DNA from: Volvariella volvacea V23
Taxonomy: Eukaryota > Basidiomycota > Agaricomycetes > Agaricales > Pluteaceae
Length of the DNA stretch: 64,000 nucleotides
Assembly: GCA_000349905.1 (NCBI GenBank)
Contig: KB722780.1
Location: forward strand, 31,200-95,199
Reading direction: 5' to 3'
Positions within the stretch are counted from its first letter, which is position 1, and the number at the start of each line of letters is the position of its first letter. A program made the position numbers and the translations under genes. Below the pieces are notes generated by a model, which saw nothing but the letters and a program-made list of their open reading frames with translations, was not told where the DNA came from and did not search any database. Below, one piece after another: positions 47,001-58,787 of this stretch.

Positions 47001-48249
47001 TGCTCTGAATTCGTATTCAATAACTTATACCCTACCTTATTTTTTTATTACATTCGTTGTAGTGTCTGTGTGTGTAATAGGGAGACCGCTCAGTTTGTCG
47101 GCGTTGCACCACGTTTGGCGGATCGGTTGGGGTTTGTGCACAATCAAGCGTACTTCGCGCATGCTTCCCAGCTCAAAATCCCTAATTAAGTCCTCCGTGT
47201 TTGGAAACGCTATTGTTACAGTGAATTCTCGTATTGAGTCTACCTCCGTGTGCAGAAGGGAAAGCATACAAACTTGTGCAAATTCGCATCGGGCTAAAGA
47301 CAAACAAGTAGCAACAGCGCCTCGGAACTTCGGGTTCAGCTCAGTTATACGGCTGTTTCATTCACTTCTCCATCTGCCCTTTGCAGTGCTATTTTGCAGT
47401 GAGATCAGGACTTTAATGCAGCTTCCAGCACAGATTATCAAGATAATACCCATGGGGCTTTGACGATGGGGGGTCTGAGCGCCCAGCGGGCGTTCTCTGT
47501 CAAGCGTCTTTGAAACTCAGGCTGGCACATGATGATTCATGAGGACGAATACAAGGCCTTGTATCAAACATGGCAGTACCATCAGCGATTCCATTCGGGG
47601 TCTGCTTTTCGTCGACGAAGTGATTGATACATCGTCTAGTATCATGACAGGCGGTGTGTCATTTTCGCCGTGTCCGATGTCGGACCCCGAGTCTGCCTCG
47701 AGGCGAGGTTGCTCGTCTACTTCTCATTGGTATCCAGAAGTGTTCATGGATGAGATGCATCTCGTGATTGACAGTTATTGTTATCGCCACAGACTCAGTA
47801 AAGTACCGACGCGATGTGTTGTCAGGCGAGCCGTCCAATGGCTCTTTCAACATCCGACAAGGGCCATCGATAATGGGTACACAGCCACACCAAAGGCGCA
47901 TCAAAGAATTGAATGAAGCGGACGGGCCGACTGATCGGACTAGTGAAGTGGCGAGCCCAGGCTGAGGAGGGCTGAGGTTGGGCTGAGGGGGTCCTGCTAT
48001 GAAAACCTTGATGGTATCTCTCTGTCGAGTCCCCCTCTTCGTCCAGCTTCACTGCCTTGCATGCAACAACAATCTCCTGACGAGGCTGGCGTAAACATGA
48101 TGGGAACTGAGATATTTTGTAACGCACTCATGGTGTTTCCCCTGGATATCGATGGCCTCGATCTGGATCTACTGCCTTCTGTACAACTTCTAGGGCGCGC
48201 TGTACGGTGACTACTACATGACAGATACGGCCTCAGGCTCTTTCTTCCA
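47001..48249. other. Intergenic stretch, no supported gene
   Basis: About 1.2 kb downstream of the basic protein gene. Open frames of 80-200 codons exist but read through several stop-poor but motif-free segments. The right end grades into the SNG1-like relic, and its exact left boundary cannot be fixed. Confidence 0.35.
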
Positions 48250-48720
48250 GCGTGACCGCGTCAGCCCACGGATCATCAATCATCTTTCGACAAGAGCTCT
48301 GACGGTGGTCAAGTTGGAGATTCAGTAGTTGTGACCTTGGAAGACAGTCTGATTCACGGATATCGCGGTATATCGTTTGATTAGCGGGTCGTCCTGGAGG
48401 AGCTGAAAGGCTGGCTGACGAAGCGTTGACCGTTCCGTCGGGTCCACCCAGTTTGCCTCCACCATGACGCGAATGATTGCTAAGAGTCCTAAAATAAAAG
48501 TTGCAAACGTTGTAACCGCCGACGCTCATTCGATGTACCCGTGCGAGCCTTTAATCTCGTATCTTTGTCGTGTGGATCGCGCTTTCTTTCATCAGGTCGC
48601 CCGTCTACCGGATCTTGGTGAAGAGAAAGGGATGGGATCAGCCTCCGGTGATAACTCAAGCAAGCAGCCAAGGAAGGGCCACAAATGCGGTAAAGCTGGA
48701 CACGTCCTGCAGTAGACCTA
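48250..48720 (+). pseudogene. Truncated relic of the SNG1/DUF3533 gene
   Basis: Nucleotide-level relic of the intact gene at 49683-51637, in the same orientation about 1 kb upstream. Bases 48301-48431 align with 49951-50084 (for example GGAGGAGCTGAAAGGCTGGC against GGAGGTCCTGAAAGGCTGGC). Translation pieces DGGQVGDSVV and DSRISW-like correspond to DDGQIGDAVV and SDSRISW in the intact gene, but in shifting frames. Bases near 48529-48545 match the segment coding RPFDVPV. Then 48561-48660 code FVVWIALSF, then RILVKRKGWDQPPV, which matches IAWVAIS, then QILVRRKGWNQTPSV at the intact C-terminus. The central membrane region is missing, so a large internal deletion plus frameshifts is inferred. Confidence 0.75.
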
Positions 48721-49682
48721 GGGAGCAGCTGTGGTCCAGCTGGGACTGACGACCGGAGGTGGCATCCCAAAACGGTGGAAAGCAGTTTGAGATGATAAAT
48801 CCAGCACTCGAGCATTGGAAGCATGTAGCGTTGTTACGTCAACAACTCATTGCGTTCTTGATGATATTGCGAAAACTTGTGGGTAGTAAAGCCACGGATA
48901 TAGTTTCGGTTGCGGGTTAGCACTAGCTCGGTAAAACCCCAAATGCATGGCGAAATGGGAAAACTTATAAGACGTCGTGATACCAAAGCGATCGACCTGG
49001 TTTGATTGTCTAGAGTGTAGGGCGAGATTCTCCCCATATGAGCAACAACTACAGGTCAGCTCTGATAATCTAGCGCGATTGGTTGTGAAGAAAGTGATGT
49101 TTAGTACAGTGCAGGACTCACAAAGCTGAAGGTTGCTATCGGAAAGGCTTCGGAAGCGCCAAAGCCAATTAGGAAGTCTTGCAAGTAAGCCTGCAATTAG
49201 GCTCAGTAAGCTCGCAAATAAGCCAACGATGCGTACCAGTAAGCTACCGGGATAGCCTAATTTAGCCTGGCATCCTGACCTCTTTACGGTACGATCTGTG
49301 ATGCAGCTTTCGGTGCCGAGGCGCGACCCACTGACGAGGCCAAGGGACATCGAGGGACATCGTGGTGATCGTTATTGCGCATCCCAATTCGTATCGAAGT
49401 CGCGGTACAGGCACCTCTGTCGGATGCGCAACAACCGAGAGTGGATCGCGAGCGTGCCGTGGGATTGGATGGGGATCACGTGGAGAGTGGCAATTGTCAA
49501 GATGTGCTGACGGACCGCGGTTGTGTCTGGCTGGCGAGGCCCTTGATTCCTGGGTGCCGGAATGTTGACGCAAACGCTGACTGGTTGCGAACGAGAATAT
49601 GTGGGAAAGCCAGGGCTTTATAATGGGCCTGTTGTGTTGCCCGTGGTCGTCGCCACCCACATACCCTACTCACTGGGGAGCG
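48721..49682. other. Spacer between SNG1 relic and intact copy
   Basis: About 950 bases. Between 49180 and 49262 a loose repeat of AAGCCTGCAATTAGGCTCAG-like and GTAAGCT words occurs (TAAGCC, TAAGCTCGC, TAAGCC, TAAGCTACC). No gene is supported, and the upstream part of the promoter of the SNG1-like gene must lie here. Confidence 0.35.
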
Positions 49683-51637
49683 ATGACGGACTCGGTATCG
49701 TCCCATGCTGAAACAACAGTGCAGAAGTCCAAATACCCACCACTGCCTGTTGCACGGAAAATCTACATCAGAATAGTCGCTGGGGGGACTGTGCTTCTCA
49801 TCCTCGCCATTTTCTCCATATTTGCCATATTCTGGGGTGCTCTATGGAAGATACCTGCACGCCCACTCCCGGGATTGGTTGTCGTAAGTCTTGTTTTCTC
49901 CTGTCTGTGTCGACTCTCAGTATGCATCGTTCATGAAACAGAATTACGATGATGGCCAAATTGGAGATGCGGTGGTACAAGCGTTGGAAGGCTTATCAGA
50001 TTCGCGGATATCGTGGCACATTGCATCACCGGAAGATTACCCTGGAGGTCCTGAAAGGCTGGCCAGTGAGGTTCTAGACCACAAGTCGTGGATCGCTGTT
50101 GCAGGCAAGTTTCTTTTTAAACGCTTGGGACATGCCTAACACGATTCCCTCCTACAGTCAACGAAAATGCCAGTCGAGCGCTGCAGGCATCCCTGATAAA
50201 TCCTGACCCATCCTACAACGGATCGCATGCCATTACCGTGTTTGGTGTTGAAGCACGACAAGAAAATGCGTTGTATGTCATTCCACCTTCCTTTATCTAA
50301 GTTCGTCGTCTGACCGCCATCTTAGCCGTGCACTCATAAGACCGACCGTGCAAATGCACCTAGGAATAATATCCACCCAATTCGCCCTCAACCTAGCACG
50401 TGTGGCGATTGAAAATCCAGCCATCAATACCACCAATATTATGGCAGCCTCGCCGCAAACGCTTATCCAGCCTGTAAGCTATACCCTACAAAATCTCCGT
50501 CCATTCGATGTGCCTGTGTAAGTCCCACTTGTATTTCTTTCTCAACGCGACTTAACGACGGGGACATTTTTCAGTGCCTCCGGATCAACGTTCGTCGGCC
50601 TCATTTTCCTACTCATTTTGTCTTTCTTCCTCGTGGTACGTCGCTTGCATCTCTATCGTTGCATGCTCTCACTGTATTTTATCACATAGATGATAAGCAA
50701 CGCGGCTCGTGAAGTCTCCGGGCTCCAATTTACCCTATCAACCAGAGGCCTCATCATCTTGCGTCTCACCACACCATTCATTGGCTACTTTTTCCTATCA
50801 GTGAGTATCTCCAGCCGACCCTGCCACAGATATCGACTGACCAAACTATCCTTCGCTCCATGTACTGTCCCACCATTACCACAACAGCTATTCTACTCGC
50901 TATTGAATCTCGCATTCCAGTTACCTCTCGATCGCTGGTTTGGCCGCGGCGGGTTCATGATCTTCTGGATGCTAAACTGGATCGCAATGTTGAGCGTGTA
51001 AGTTCTCCCTCCACCCTCCTTCTCTTTCGCATTCTCATCGCAACACTGTTCAGTGGCCTTGCAATCGAAAGCATGTTCACGCTTCTGACAATCCGATTCA
51101 TTCCATTCTTCCTGCTTCTATGGGTCATCAGTGAGTATCCGTTCATCGGCTGAGTTGAGGCTATTGCCCTTGTGCATTTTGCTGATGTGTTTCTTTTTCT
51201 TTGGCAGGCAATGTGTCCGTGATTGCTCAACCGATCGAAGTCATGCCCGTCGTATTCCGCTACGGACGCGCGGCGCCGTTCTACTCCATCAGCAGAGCCG
51301 TCCGGTCGATCGTCTTTGGGACCAAAAACACACGTACGTCCTACTCCCTCCCTTTCTCTTTCGATCCTCATCTTATTCCGTTTATTTTCGTTGGTTAGTT
51401 GGCCAAGACTTTGGTATTTTGATCGCATGGGTTGCAATTTCGTGCATCACGCTGCCGCTGTTCCAGATTTTGGTGAGGAGGAAGGGGTGGAATCAGACGC
51501 CGAGTGTGCCCCCCGTGGGACAGCAGCAGGTCGAACCGCGTCCGCTTGAGAAGCAGGATTCGTGGAGTGGCGAGGTGGAGAATCGGGATTCTAGCGAGGC
51601 CCAGGGGCGCAGGTCCATGGATGGATTAAGAGAGTGA
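49683..51637 (+). CDS. SNG1/DUF3533-family membrane protein
   Basis: Plasma-membrane protein of the SNG1 (nitrosoguanidine resistance) / DUF3533 family. In yeast, Sng1 is linked to drug resistance and lipid asymmetry; the reaction is unknown. Exon 1 begins MTDSVSSHAETTVQKSKYPP and holds the first membrane helix (IRIVAGGTVLLILAIFSIFA) with the family motif FWGALWKIPARPLPGLVV. The extracellular domain follows (YDDGQIGDAVVQALEG, then SWHIASPEDYPGGPERLA, SYNGSHAITVFGVEARQENA and TNIMAASPQTLIQP) and ends LRPFDVPV. The C-terminal half has about five helices (TFVGLIFLLILSFFLV, then LFYSLLNLAFQLPL and ILIAWVAISCITLPLFQIL). A basic and acidic tail (EKQDSWSGEVENRDSSEAQG) ends at 51637. About seven introns. 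This is the intact partner of the upstream relic. Confidence 0.85.
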
Positions 51638-51852
51638 TTGCTTTGGGTTCTCGGATTTTTCTATACCACATTTATGATCATGAAGAGTACCCTTGTCCCT
51701 CCATTGACATTTTAGATTTGTTTGGAACACAAAATGTATGGATTATACCTCAACGTATTTAATGACACAATACACCACCACTGTTCTTACCACACCTTTG
51801 GTTGGAATATTCACTACCACAGCCATATGATAATCGTTCTTCGTTTATAATA

Positions 51853-53546
51853 TTAAATCTTAAAACGAAAGCTCATCTCCAGCTCATACCCCCACACCCC
51901 ATCCGCCCTCTCCACCGCCGTATACTCCCCATTCTTCACAATCAACCGCCCCGGAACGCCCGTCCCGCTCCTCAACCCACCCACTACCTTGTTCTCCAAC
52001 AGGTCCTGCACCGAATCCAGCCAGCTGATATACGCTGTGCCGCATCCAAACGTCGACTCTGGCCAGTGTATTTCTAGAGACTCAAAGCTCGCCTGTGCGG
52101 TGTTTCCTCCGTAGACTTGAGAGACACAGTCGAGGATCGCTTGGTAGTCCTCGATCACGTCGCTCTCGGAGCTGTTGTATCGTGTGCTCCTGGGCGCGGG
52201 ATAGAGGCCGAGGGATTTGAGGGCGGGTAGCCGGGATAGGAAGGGAGTCCATTGGGACGCGGTAAACGCCCACCCGGGGATGTGGCCCACGTCGTCTTTG
52301 AACGTGATGGAGAGGTGCTGCAGGGTTGAGGCGTGTGAGGCGAGAGCGGAGGTGAAGAATTCGTGTGCGAGCTGGGGCATTGGTGTTTCGTTTTCGGGCT
52401 CGAGGGAGGTAAGTTTAAGCGTCCGGAGTCCGGAGAAGGAGCGGAGGAAGGTGATGAATGAAGGAGATACTTGGGATGTCACGAGAGAGATCAAGGACTG
52501 TGAGCCAGCGTGCAAGAGCGTTTTCCAGAGGTTGTTGAGGTTGATATCGGACATAGGCGTGTCTGCTCTGAAGTCAGTGAGGTTTTTGAAGACTTCTAAA
52601 AACGTTGGCTCTGAAGGCTGGGGAAAGCTGACGCCACGGATGTCCAGATGGTCTAGCCTAAAACCAGGCTCCTGTTCGGCGAACAAGTCAGCGGGGTGGA
52701 AATACCTTGCAGCGCATCCTTGACGAATGGTTAGCTCTTTGATTCCCGGATTGGCTTTAATGATCTCTTTGACGCAGCGCTTGAACTCGGGAGGAAGGCA
52801 ATTCTTGCCAATGTCACGACCCTCGAGGCGAGATATCTCGTCCATTCGACGTTCGTAATTGTTCCCCCTCTCACGACAGTCACACCTCCACCCGAACTGG
52901 CTATGAAAGAACACTAGGTTTTTCAGCCCCCTGACGTTGAGCAGCATCGACGGGAACGCAATGTTTGCGAACTTTGGGTATCCCCAACCGTGAGGAGCGA
53001 TAGTCAAGGACTCGAGGGTGCCGCCTGTAGCCTTCAAAACAGACGATAGTATCGGGTCTTGTAGCTCCAAAACGGCTCGATTCTGTTCGTCCGTTTTGTC
53101 GCCGTCACATATCTCCCATTCCATCTTGAGGGCGCGTAAAGCGCGAAACTTTTCTATTGTTCTCCAGAGCTTTGGGAGATGGTCTTTGTCGATGGGAGAA
53201 TATGGGCTCAGGTATGACGATAACGATCGCGCGTGTTGATACAGATTGGTCAAACCCAGATCTGTTGGGAATGAGCGAAACATTGGTAGATCTACTCCAT
53301 ACTCTCACCTGTCTCATCGTCGCAAATGGAAATCGTGTCCGATCCTGAAGTAAACCGAAGCCCCACCTTGCGAAGCGCGATAGGGGAGACCAGAGAGTGA
53401 ACGGTCCGCGACACGAGGCGTAGGCTGCGGAGAGCGCTGAGCTCGGAAAAAATGGCAATGTAGTGGACAATATCGGGTGGACAGTCCTCGAGAGATACGA
53501 AGCGCTGTGCAGTCGTAGATGGGGTCATGGTGTTGGTAGCAGGCAA
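51853..53546 (-). CDS. F-box/LRR-type protein
   Basis: 548 residues from two exons (53546-53309 and 53261-51853; 47-base intron, splice DET/DLG). The N-terminal segment LEDCPPDIVHYIAIFSELSA, then LRSLRLVSRTVHSLVSP, is an F-box-like motif, the part that binds Skp1 in SCF ubiquitin ligases. The remainder has irregular leucine-rich repeats (LPKLWRTIEKFRALRALKME, GTLESLTIAPHGWG, GLKNLVFF, LDHLDIRGVSF, FSGLRTLKLTSLEP, STLQHLSITF, ALKSLGLYP, SFESLEIHWPES), the usual substrate-recognition scaffold. It is clean and complete, and is the intact counterpart of the pseudogene at 43385-44960. Another ATG lies six codons in. The stop is 46 bases before a run of plus-strand AT-rich sequence. The target protein is unknown. 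Confidence 0.85.
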
Positions 53547-53859
53547 CCCGTGGAGAATTGATGTGCCTGGCCTGATGCGCCCACTTGCATGAATTTTATT
53601 GTGCCTGTGACGGGCTTACATTGTCACTGAGCCATCGTTGGAATCAGTTTGCCTTGGTACACACATAATGCCCATGCAAACTTTAGCAGTCCTAGCCCAC
53701 AGATAACGTGCTACCTTGACCTAGCTCATATCTTTCCCATCTTCCCTCCCCTGCAGCACTACAAACACCAACCGTCGGGGACAACCACCTTCGCTAGGAG
53801 CTTCTTAAGAGTGCAGGCATGATAAGAAGGCAATCCAGAGAGGGGTGGCCACTGGGCAG
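53547..53859. other. Spacer, F-box gene start / BTB pseudogene
   Basis: About 300 bases holding the promoter side of the minus-strand F-box gene and the former promoter of the BTB pseudogene. No element was recognised. Confidence 0.35.
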
Positions 53860-55022
53860 ATTGTTGGGCGTAACGTCACGTGATGTGACAGCCTCGCGAC
53901 AAAATAGTCGCGTCCCCCCGGTTGTCCCACCATTCCACGTTTTTCAAGAAGCTGTTTGTCGGAGGGACGGCGAGGGAGATTGTGCCAGAGAAAGTCACGA
54001 TTGCCGGTGACAGCTGGGAGATGTACGATCTCAACTCGACTGGCGTGCGGTTGACGGACTTTGTGGCTCTGCTCACGGCTTTGGACGACAGCATGTGAGT
54101 CGCCGAGCGATTTTGCTTTTTTTCGTGCGCGTCTAAGGGCTGATGCCGTGCATACGTCGACGCAGAAACTTTTACCACAACAAACCTTCGTTCTCAACCT
54201 GGCGTCCATTTCCGCGCGTTGTCCATCTTGGAGTTTCCCCGCTTTGTGGAGCGTGCCAAAAAGTTCCTCGAGGCTCAGTTTCTGCTGAGATGGACCAAGT
54301 TGCGGAGGATAGGCGGCGGGCTGGGTATGCCGTCGAAGCCGTGGCACTGGGTCGGGAATGGAACATGCCCCAGATTCTAAAGCGCGCTTTTTGCGAGCTG
54401 ATTAGGAACCCTCGTGTACTATCGGCTCTGTTTTGCTCCCCGCCGGCAATGCCGGGAAGGAGGCAAAGCGTACTCGACTCGAGACGGACAAGAAGGGCAA
54501 GGAAGTCGCTCGTCCTGGCACCCGTGTAGTCGCAGAAAGCGCTGCTGCTGAAGGTAGCAGCAACACGAACGCGGATAAAAAAGACCCCGATGATCAACCA
54601 AAATGCACACTCGACCCAAAGGACCTGATTCTGCTCCTGAACTCCCAGCAGCAGGTAGCCGCCTTTTGGACGTCGGCTCTCTCCCGTGGGCCGCCAGAAT
54701 GCCAAACGATGGCCATGCGCAACAGCACTTTTGTGTGTCGGGATCCCGAGGATTGGCAGCCTTGGACCCTCTTTGAGGCTTCTTCCGCGTCAGGTAGGAG
54801 TGGTGAGAGTGAATGCCCGAATGCGTTGATCCCTGGGCTGGCGGTTGTGCAAGGGTACATGTTCGATCCGGTGTGTGGGCTGAATAGGTTGATCAAGAAG
54901 GTGAATTGGAAGAAGAGAGAGTATTGTGAGACTTGTGTGCATTTGAGGGCTGAGTAGCTGAAGCGGTCGAGGGAGGGTTGTGGCTGAGTTTGGATGAGTG
55001 GCTTGGATTGAAGGAGAAGTAA
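53860..55022 (+). pseudogene. BTB/POZ-domain protein pseudogene
   Basis: Remnant of a fungal BTB/POZ protein (a family that often acts as Cul3 adaptors or protein-interaction modules). Pieces in order are SRDVTASRQNSRVP, LSHHSTFFKKLFVGG, AREIVPEKVTIAGDSWEMYD, LLTALDDSM with a good donor (GTGAGT, ~54097) and acceptor (ACGCAG, ~54166), NFYHNKPSFS, LEFPRFVERAKKFLEAQF, then YAVEAVALGREWNMPQILKR. The C-terminal half contains LILLLNSQQQVAAFWTSALS, CRDPEDWQPWTLFEASSASG and EYCETCVHLRAE. These pieces lie in at least three frames. Shifts are seen near 53925, 54215, 54235, 54285 and 54430. A TAG at 54955-54957 interrupts what looks like the codon for Trp, and the original end WLSLDEWLGLKEK-stop lies in another frame at 55020-55022. 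The combination excludes an intact gene. Confidence 0.8.
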
Positions 55023-55290
55023 GCGAGGGTGCCCTAAATAGGGGCGATATTGCGGACGATTTATTTATTTTTTGCATAGCGCGTTATATTCGTGAACAAC
55101 TGGATCCCTTTGACTGGTTATATCGCGACAAGCCTTGGAAGAATCCGAGTAAAATTGCGCCAGCTCGGGACACATGCATCTGAGGGTATCAGTCCAATTA
55201 AATGCAACCTAATGCACTAGGAGGACTCAAGCGAACAAGGTCTAAATTCATCGTCCGGAAATCCTCAAAGATCCCAACGGGCAGACAGCG

Positions 55291-55410
55291 TCAAATAGCA
55301 ATCCCGCGGAGTGTTCGTATCTGGTTCTTCATCCTCTCAACCTTCCCCGGCATGGAACTACCCACACACTCTTCGTTCGAATAGCTCAACTCATCGTCGA
55401 ATTTACTCTC
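55291..55410 (-). pseudogene. Possible last-exon relic of an M43 metalloprotease
   Basis: A minus-strand frame ending at 55291 reads KFDDELSYSNEECVGSSMPG, then VERMKNQIRTLRGIAI-stop. The M43 copies A-D end with FMDYSxDxC, then FTPGQIxRLQNQIRxFRGIAV-stop. Alignment without gaps places the relic at the Met-turn exon, but the Met-turn itself (FMDYS) has become DELSYS, and nothing upstream within several hundred bases matches the catalytic exon. The similarity is short but extends to the stop codon. It would be a fifth family member on the same strand as A-C, about 15 kb from copy D. Confidence 0.5.
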
Positions 55411-57404
55411 CTTCCCTGTCACCATTTCGACGTCTGTCTCGTCTCTATTGACACGACGCAGAGCAAGGCTTTCTGTAAGCAACACGGCGCGCCATATCCA
55501 AAATCTCTGTGGACCGTCGAGGAAAAGTCGTAGCCTGACGAAGGAAATTTAGATCACTGGCCAAGCTTGCTGTCCTTGCACTGAGGGCTCCGTCTCTCCC
55601 TTATCCTCTCACCCAGCATTCCACCCTCCGTAGCTGGGTCCCTCCACGATCACCGTGTTGCTCCCTAGAAGACTTCAGCATCCTGTCCCCTCAACCCAGA
55701 AATCCGATATCCACGTCCCAACGCCTACGATCACAGAACGGTACTGCATGCATTCGACGCATAGGAGGGATGCCGCTCGCACTTGTGATTGGATGGTGAA
55801 TGTGCTTCTGCATCGGATCTCCTGCGCTCCATTATTTGAATTGATTGGTATAGGGCTCAAAAGATGAGCCATCTCCTGCCCCTCTGGCTATACGCACTTG
55901 GTACCACCCACGCCCATCTTCGAATTGCACCTCTCCTCTTGTCCTTACAACCTTGAATACCCTTCATCTTTATCACGCAGACGACCATCCCCACGGACCT
56001 CAAAGACGTCTGCGGCTTTGACCTGCAAGTAGGAATGAGCATTGTTGCGTACGTTATCTTTCATGCTTCACAAAGCATCGCCAAACGGCGTATGTATCGC
56101 AAATTGTGCTCTAATTCGCCTTATTTTCGCATTCTCCCACACTGTGTTACGAATCACCTACCAGGATGGACAAAGTCTATATGTACAGAGTAAGACGTTG
56201 AAGCTTCTCACTCTGACCCTTTGTGTCAGCACACTTTTGGGTGAGGAACTTGCCAATAGTGAGGGAAACATGCCATCTCGATTATAACCCAGCACAATTG
56301 GCCATTAGCTGGTGCTCCCTAGTGCCTGGTTAATAATTAGTGATTCTTCACCCTCATTGGCAGGACAGGGGCTGGTGGGTGGACATGATATCCTGATAGT
56401 CTCAACCGGGACCTACCCTGATCCATGCACCTCTTTTCCTTCTTATACGGTATTTCGAACGCAGCAACGCCCACCCCCGAATATTGCACCTTCATCTTCG
56501 TTACCTAGCCAATGGATGGATCATGCGTATGTGGTGCCGGCTTCAAGTCGGAATAGGCATTGGTGTGTTCTGTCTCATGTCTCCATGTGTTGCTGATAGC
56601 TGGAGCCTATAACCGTATTGCGAATACTCCATCTCAGACGACGAACTGGGGCGTTGCAGCCTCTTGCGGGCTCGCATCGGATACGGACGTCGCAAGTGTC
56701 AGTGTCAGCTCGAGGATCAATGCAGGCTGGGCCAGCATCACGTGTCTATCCTTTCATTGCTTCGTCTCTTCTGGCGTGTCCGATTTTAAATCTCCATGGA
56801 ATATCAAGACGCAAAGGCCAATGCATCTCATAGGGGCCATCCTCTCAAGAATGGAGGGGTGGAGTGAACTGGAAAAGAAAGCACTCCATTCATACGATGT
56901 ATATCCAACCCGAACGCTAGCAACACTTGAGAAAGCTCATCCCAGTAGCCTATCGTACCTGCGCCACTGTATCGTCACCAGACTTGTGGATGGTCACTGC
57001 CTCACCCGTGTACAGCTTTATCTCGTATGAAGGTACGAAAAAAAGGGTGGCCCAACTTCCCGCTGACACGTTCGAGCCGCCTATCAGGATCGACAATAGT
57101 ATGAACAGCATGCGCTTATTTTTTTGAATTTCATCGTACCTGAACTCGCCCTTTCCCTACACCCGCCGACCGCACATTGCTCGTTTGGGCTGGATATGCC
57201 CTGCCCGCATCTAGTCTGGGCTGTTCGGCCTGACAAGTTAAATTGTCTGCACTTTTTCGTTATCCCCAGTCTCTTCATCCGTACCCGTCTAGTCAAGAAT
57301 GGTGAGTCGTTCCACTAGAGCATAGAGATCGTTGTCGAATACGTCGAATTTAGCCCTCAGTACACACCATCGTCGCTCGTGCCCTAGAAAACCTAACTTC
57401 ATCC
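55411..57404. other. Gene-poor stretch of about 2 kb
   Basis: No supported gene. A few plus-strand frames of 60-156 codons (for example 56560-57030) have protein-like stretches but no motif or signal. They include an FITQTTIPTDLKDVCGFDLQ piece near 55970-56030 that I could not extend. It could contain further decayed accessory genes. Confidence 0.35.
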
Positions 57405-58230
57405 ATGCCAAAAAGCCACGACCTCAAGTCCGAAATTGAATGCTACAGCCTCCCGTACGGCGCCCTCGGCTTCATCTCCCACATCCTCACATACTATACC
57501 CTCGCCTGCCTCTGGAGAGCCCGAAGCCCCATGCGTCCCTGGCGCACCGTCAACTGCACGCGTTTCGACATCATCCTCGGCCTCACTAGTTTGTTGTCCA
57601 CGGTGGGTCTGGCGATATACACGCTGGTCAAGTGCAGGAATACGTGGGAGCTCGTGCTGATCGCGGTGTGGAAGCTGTGCATGTCGTTGTTGAGCGGGCT
57701 GACGGCTGCTCACTCTGCAGGGGTGATACTCATCCACGGGTACGACAGCGATGGACGCGTTTCGCATAGGGCCAGAGACTCGATATTCCCGAGCTGCTCG
57801 CGGTGGCTTTGGCTCTGTAAGAATGCATTGTAATGCCCGCACACTCTGGGAGGCTGAACTCGTCTTTGCAGATGTTGCCGGTCTGATATGCGGCGTAACC
57901 GGCCTCATGTCCCTAGTCAAACAACACTGGCACGACAAGGGCGTGTACACCCTCACCCTCGTCTACGTCTCCGTCCTCGGCTTCATCGTCTTCCTCGTCC
58001 CCTGTCTCTTCTCCATCCTACAAGGAGGGTGGGACAGCACGACCTACTGCGTCGCCCTGGAATACTGCGTCGGCGTCGCGTTCACGACGTTTGCCCTCCT
58101 GGCGGCGCTGTATGCCGACTGGGCATTGGGGATGATGACGGACAACCTGGTCGGGCTGCCGACGAGCGATAACAGCGTGCTGTATTGGTGCTACTTTGCG
58201 GCGAAGAGGCTGCCGATGGCGAGTTGGTGA
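57405..58230 (+). CDS. Six-helix membrane protein, unknown function
   Basis: 256 residues from two exons (57405-57816 and 57872-58230; 55-base intron, GTAAGA..TTGCAG, junction WLWL-YVAGL). The start MPKSHDLKSEIECYSLPYGA is followed by about six hydrophobic segments: GALGFISHILTYYTLACLW, IILGLTSLLSTVGLAIYTLV, VWKLCMSLLSGLTAAHSAGV, GLICGVTGLMSL, TLVYVSVLGFIVFLVPCLFS and CVGVAFTTFALLAALYADWA. A short C-terminal tail ends RLPMASW-stop. It resembles fungal multi-pass proteins of unknown role that are often annotated only as integral membrane proteins. No transporter motif was recognised. It is complete, with no sign of damage. It lies near another membrane-protein gene on the opposite strand, but no functional link can be inferred. 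Confidence 0.8.
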
Positions 58231-58787
58231 TTTTGGTGAGGGGGTGCACGGGGTGAGGGCTCAGATTACTGTGCGATGGAGTGGGGTCTGGGGTGGAATT
58301 TACGTGTTCCGTTGAAAGAAGCTTTGGAGTGACGCGAGGCGCACCCGATCCGGTATTTCTGTAGACCATTAAACAGCTGCTCGGTTCAAATAACAAACCA
58401 ACCCTTTGGGCACGCTCACGAACGAGAATGAACGGTAAGCTGTTGCTGGGTAATGAGACCTGCATGATCGAGATGAAGACAGGTCGTTCCCTCTGCTTTC
58501 AGAGTTTCGATATAGAAGCATCCTGAGCGCGTCGTCATTGGCCCTCGTACAAAGAAAGGCCTGTGTCTCTGCGCACATTGTGTCCCTTTTCCGGAAGACC
58601 GCTTTGGAAGATCACAAGCACAGGGGCAGATGTTCTCGCTTCTCCCCTGACCAAATCAGGAGAGATGATATCGACAAGGCAGTCAAAGGAGATCTGTTCA
58701 ATTCAAATGAGGAAACACACACAAGATGGGAGAGAGGTGAAAAACAAGTGGAAAAAAGCCAAATCTAGAAGTCCAGGCGTACTCGCT
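58231..58787. other. 3' spacer between convergent genes
   Basis: About 550 bases between the ends of two convergent genes (plus-strand six-helix protein and minus-strand large membrane protein). It contains their 3' regions. No gene or clear hairpin was recognised. Confidence 0.35.
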
